Assembly (NCBI GenBank): GCA_913056495.1
Contig: CAJXMO010000001.1
Location: forward strand, 248,001-312,000
Source: an uncultured Alteromonadaceae bacterium
GTDB taxonomy: Bacteria > Pseudomonadota > Gammaproteobacteria > Enterobacterales > Alteromonadaceae
DNA length: 64,000 bases
Direction of reading: 5' to 3'
Shown here: positions 61,176-64,000 of the stretch, piece by piece
Layout: each line of letters starts with the position of its first letter
Position numbering within the stretch: the first letter of the stretch is position 1
The notes under the pieces: generated by a model
What the model was told of the DNA's origin: nothing
The model's input: only the letters and a program-made list of their open reading frames with translations
Database searches by the model: none
Position numbers and translations under genes: made by a program

Positions 61176-64000
61176 TTAGGATTGTTTGAACAGTCGGTTA
61201 GCGTTTTGCAAATTTTGTTTTAGCAAATTTTCAAATTCTTTAACTTTAAGTGGCCGACTATATAAATAGCCTTGGGCTACTTCACAGCCTAAGCTCAGCA
61301 GCATATGTTGCTGAGCTTCAGATTCAACACCTTCCGCGACGACTTTTAATTCAAATCCTTTTGCCATATTAATGATTGTTGAGACTATCGTTTTATCTGA
61401 GTTATCTGTGGTTAAATCACGAATAAAACTGCGATCAATTTTGAGTTTATTGACCGGGAATTGTTTTAAATACGCCATTGAAGAATGACCTATACCAAAG
61501 TCATCAATTGAAACAGATACGCCCAGGTTTCTGATTTGTTTTAACGTAAATAAGGCTTGTTTTGGTTTTTCCATAATTGCGGTTTCTGTCAGTTCAAGTT
61601 CAAGATAGCGGGCATCTAGTTGTTGCGTTTCTATCAGGGCTTGAATATCGCAAATAAAATCCGGGTAATTAAAGTCTTTTGAGGAGACATTAAGGGATAA
61701 CCCGATTTTCAGGTTTTTGTCCTGCCATTTTTTTAGTTGTTTACAGCCTTGCTCGAGTACCCATTTTGACAGTTCATGGATAACGCCGCTTTCTTCTGAT
61801 ATCTGAATAAAAGCCTGAGGTGTCAATAATCCTTCTTGAGGATGATGCCAGCGAATAAGCGCTTCAGCGCCAATGATCTGATTGTTGTGTATGCTCACCT
61901 GAGGCTGAAAGTATAGCTCCAGCTCATTGTTTTGAATTGCTTTTTTTAGTTGATTGGTGATTTGAAGCTTACGGTCGGCTACTTTGGTGATTGCATCTGT
62001 ATAAAAAGCATAGCCGTTTCGGCCATTTTGTTTGGCTTTGTACATAGCGGCATCAGCATAAGTTAATAGCTTATCGGTTTCCTGTGTATCGTCGGGGTAT
62101 ATCGCAATACCTATACTGGTGCCGACAAAAGCTTCTTTATCTTGAAGAAAAAATGGCAGATTGATTTGCTCGATAATATCCTGCGCAATGCAGACTAAAT
62201 CTTCTACCTGGGTAATATCTTCAATCAATACAACAAATTCATCTCCGCCGAGGCGTGATATGGTATCTTCTTCGCGGATACGCGATCTCAAGCGGCTGGC
62301 AACCTGTTTTAAAAGCTCATCACCTACCATATGTCCCAGACTGTCGTTAACCATTTTGAACTGGTCTAAATCCAGAAATAATAAGCCCAGTTTATGTGTA
62401 TCATGTCGTCTGGCTTGTTTTACTGCATGGTCGATGCGTGACTTTAATAATAAACGGTTTGGCAATCCTGTTAGGGCATCGTAATGCGCCAGTTTTTCAA
62501 GGCGGGCTTCAGACTGTTTTATCTTGGTTATGTCTGAAAATACGGCAACATAATGGCTAATTTTATTTGGGTGCTCTTCGAGCTTTGAAATGGATAAAAG
62601 CTCAGGAAAGATAGTACCATCTTTTTTTCGGCTCCAGACCTCACCTTTCCAGAATCCTTGTTGTAAGATGCTTTCGTTCACTGATTTTGACAACTCAGGC
62701 CGATTTTTATTTGCGCTTAAAAACATTGGATTTTTGCCGACGACTTCGGCTTCTGAATAACCGGTAATTTCGCTAAACGCTTTATTCACTGAAATGACTT
62801 TTCGGTTTGCATCAGTAACCAGTACACCTTCCTGAGAGTGTTCAAACACTTTAGCATCCAGCTTTAATTTTTGTTCGTTTTCAATTCTTTGTGTTACATC
62901 ATGAATGACGGAGAACAATAAGGTTTTTTGATTGACGATGACAGGGGAAGAGTGAACTTCAACCTGTCTCACCGTGCCATCAGCTAACTGATGCGGAAAA
63001 ATAAAAAAGTTTTCATGATTAGCCGCTGCTTTTTCACGCTTGCGGTGTACTTCGGCGCGGCTCAGTTGATTAATTTGCTGAATGGTTTTATTGGTTAATT
63101 GTTGATGGCTGTAACCATAATATTTAAGAGCGGCTTCATTGGCATCCACAATTTGTCCGCTTTCTTTTTCAATTAACAACATGACTGCATTGTGATCGTG
63201 AAAAATACTGCGGAATTTGGCTTCTGAGTCAATCAGGTTTTGCACAGACTGATTGTATAAAATTTGAGTTTGATGTCTTTGAAATAAGACTAAAACCCAG
63301 ATGCCGAGCAAAATCACCGCTATTATCCAGACTGGATAATGTAACTGATAGTTTACCCAGCCGTTTTTGGGCTCGGCTGTGATGATCCAATTACCCCATG
63401 GCAGGTTAATGGTTAGCTGAACCGGAGATGTGTTAAAAATATCAGCTGAACCAGAGAATACAGCTCCCTGAGCACCTTTTGCGTCTTTGCCTCTGAGCGC
63501 AATATTCAGATTTTGTTGGCTATGGATACCGCTGGCAAGGATGATTGCATCGTAATCCAAAACAATAGAAACCAGCCCCCAGAGGCTGCCATTTTCTTCT
63601 ATTCTGACTGGCTTTCTGGCTATAATACCGGTTCCGCCTTGCACCAGCTCAAGTGGTCCGGCAACAATAATTTTATTTATTTTTATCGCTTTCAGAGCTG
63701 CATCTTTTTGTGAAGCGGTTTTTCGATAGTCCAGGCCAATCGCTTTTTCATTGCCCGCCAGCGGATACATATGGCTGATCACTAGATTTTTGGCGGCTCC
63801 AATATTTCTGACCTGATGCTCAACCTGAAGCAGTTGCTCCGCAAAGCGGGTATATTCCTGCTGAGTCAGTTCAGGATTGAGCGATATATAGGCTGCAATC
63901 CCCTGAGTCAGTTCCAGATTACTATTAATCAGATATTCCAGTTTTGCTCTGTATTCAATGAGCTCTTCAGTCACGTTTTTAATATTTTCTCGGCGGGTTT
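61176..64000 (-). CDS. CHASE-PAS-PAS-GGDEF-EAL cyclic-di-GMP protein, 5' end outside window
   Basis: A sensor that makes or breaks cyclic di-GMP. The frame stays open from the GTG at 63974 to the window edge (RRENIKNVTEELIEYR), and a CHASE sensor needs a membrane helix before it, so the start lies beyond 64000. Numbered from 63974: periplasmic CHASE domain (about 1-210), membrane helix (about 217-237), two PAS domains (about 245-365 and 370-485), GGDEF with an intact GGDEF near 574, and EAL with an intact EAL near 703. An inhibitory I-site (REED, five residues before GGDEF) is present. Both catalytic domains look active; the net direction is unknown. Confidence 0.93.
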   Translation of the reverse strand, partial: TRRENIKNVTEELIEYRAKLEYLINSNLELTQGIAAYISLNPELTQQEYTRFAEQLLQVEHQVRNIGAAKNLVISHMYPLAGNEKAIGLDYRKTASQKDAALKAIKINKIIVAGPLELVQGGTGIIARKPVRIEENGSLWGLVSIVLDYDAIILASGIHSQQNLNIALRGKDAKGAQGAVFSGSADIFNTSPVQLTINLPWGNWIITAEPKNGWVNYQLHYPVWIIAVILLGIWVLVLFQRHQTQILYNQSVQNLIDSEAKFRSIFHDHNAVMLLIEKESGQIVDANEAALKYYGYSHQQLTNKTIQQINQLSRAEVHRKREKAAANHENFFIFPHQLADGTVRQVEVHSSPVIVNQKTLLFSVIHDVTQRIENEQKLKLDAKVFEHSQEGVLVTDANRKVISVNKAFSEITGYSEAEVVGKNPMFLSANKNRPELSKSVNESILQQGFWKGEVWSRKKDGTIFPELLSISKLEEHPNKISHYVAVFSDITKIKQSEARLEKLAHYDALTGLPNRLLLKSRIDHAVKQARRHDTHKLGLLFLDLDQFKMVNDSLGHMVGDELLKQVASRLRSRIREEDTISRLGGDEFVVLIEDITQVEDLVCIAQDIIEQINLPFFLQDKEAFVGTSIGIAIYPDDTQETDKLLTYADAAMYKAKQNGRNGYAFYTDAITKVADRKLQITNQLKKAIQNNELELYFQPQVSIHNNQIIGAEALIRWHHPQEGLLTPQAFIQISEESGVIHELSKWVLEQGCKQLKKWQDKNLKIGLSLNVSSKDFNYPDFICDIQALIETQQLDARYLELELTETAIMEKPKQALFTLKQIRNLGVSVSIDDFGIGHSSMAYLKQFPVNKLKIDRSFIRDLTTDNSDKTIVSTIINMAKGFELKVVAEGVESEAQQHMLLSLGCEVAQGYLYSRPLKVKEFENLLKQNLQNANRLFKQS

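Overview
The window looks like a chromosome segment of a moderately A+T-rich, Gram-negative gammaproteobacterium, most likely a marine member of the Alteromonadales. The basis is the gene order (dcw cluster, then lpxC-dciA-secA-mutT, then tig-clpP-clpX-lon-hupB-ppiD), LPS heptose/Kdo genes, a meso-diaminopimelate type MurE, large TIGR01782-like TonB-dependent receptors and a sigma-32-type lon promoter. The genus is not determined.

Region 1 (1-2.5 kb) holds LPS inner-core genes: kdkA (minus strand, cut by the window edge), and an opsX-type heptosyltransferase overlapping gmhB. Region 2 (2.5-3.2 kb) is non-coding: three copies of a 96-bp tandem repeat, then an mra promoter with three MraZ-type GTGG boxes. 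Region 3 (3.2-19.7 kb) is the division and cell-wall cluster mraZ-rsmH-ftsL-ftsI-murE-murF-mraY-ftsW-murG-murC-ddl-ftsQ-ftsA-ftsZ-lpxC. murD, normally between mraY and ftsW, is absent. Region 4 (19.7-34.7 kb) is housekeeping: dciA, an M23 peptidase, secA, mutT, a VF530-type gene, a cold-shock gene, tRNA-Pro(TGG), tig, clpP, clpX, lon, hupB and ppiD.

Region 5 (34.7-45.1 kb) is the most unusual. It contains a FecR anti-sigma regulator with an STN-type TonB receptor, an ECF sigma factor 4.8 kb away, a secreted NEP1-like (NLP/NPP1) cytolysin, a secreted Ca2+-dependent PI-PLC-like phospholipase C, a second TonB receptor paralogous to the first but lacking the signalling domain, and an unrecognised membrane-anchored protein. 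NLPs of plant pathogens bind glycosyl-inositol-phosphoryl-ceramides and PI-PLCs cut inositol lipids. My inference is a cell-surface-regulated system that attacks eukaryotic (for example algal) membranes and imports a released product.

Region 6 (45.2-50.7 kb) is an accessory island: a methyltransferase overlapping a PLD-SF2 helicase-S24-like fusion protein, two NERD-domain proteins whose DNA is visibly richer in A+T, and a small unknown gene. Region 7 (50.7-59.7 kb) carries envelope lipid and glycan genes (two PAP2 phosphatases, two GT39/ArnT-like transferases, a GT2 polyprenyl-phosphate transferase, an LPG-synthase-TM/UPF0104-like protein, MarC), broken up by three mosaic arrays of REP-like palindromes. 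Region 8 (59.7-64 kb) has a secreted subtilisin-like protease with an Asp-rich calcium-binding tail and a CHASE-PAS-PAS-GGDEF-EAL protein that runs off the window.
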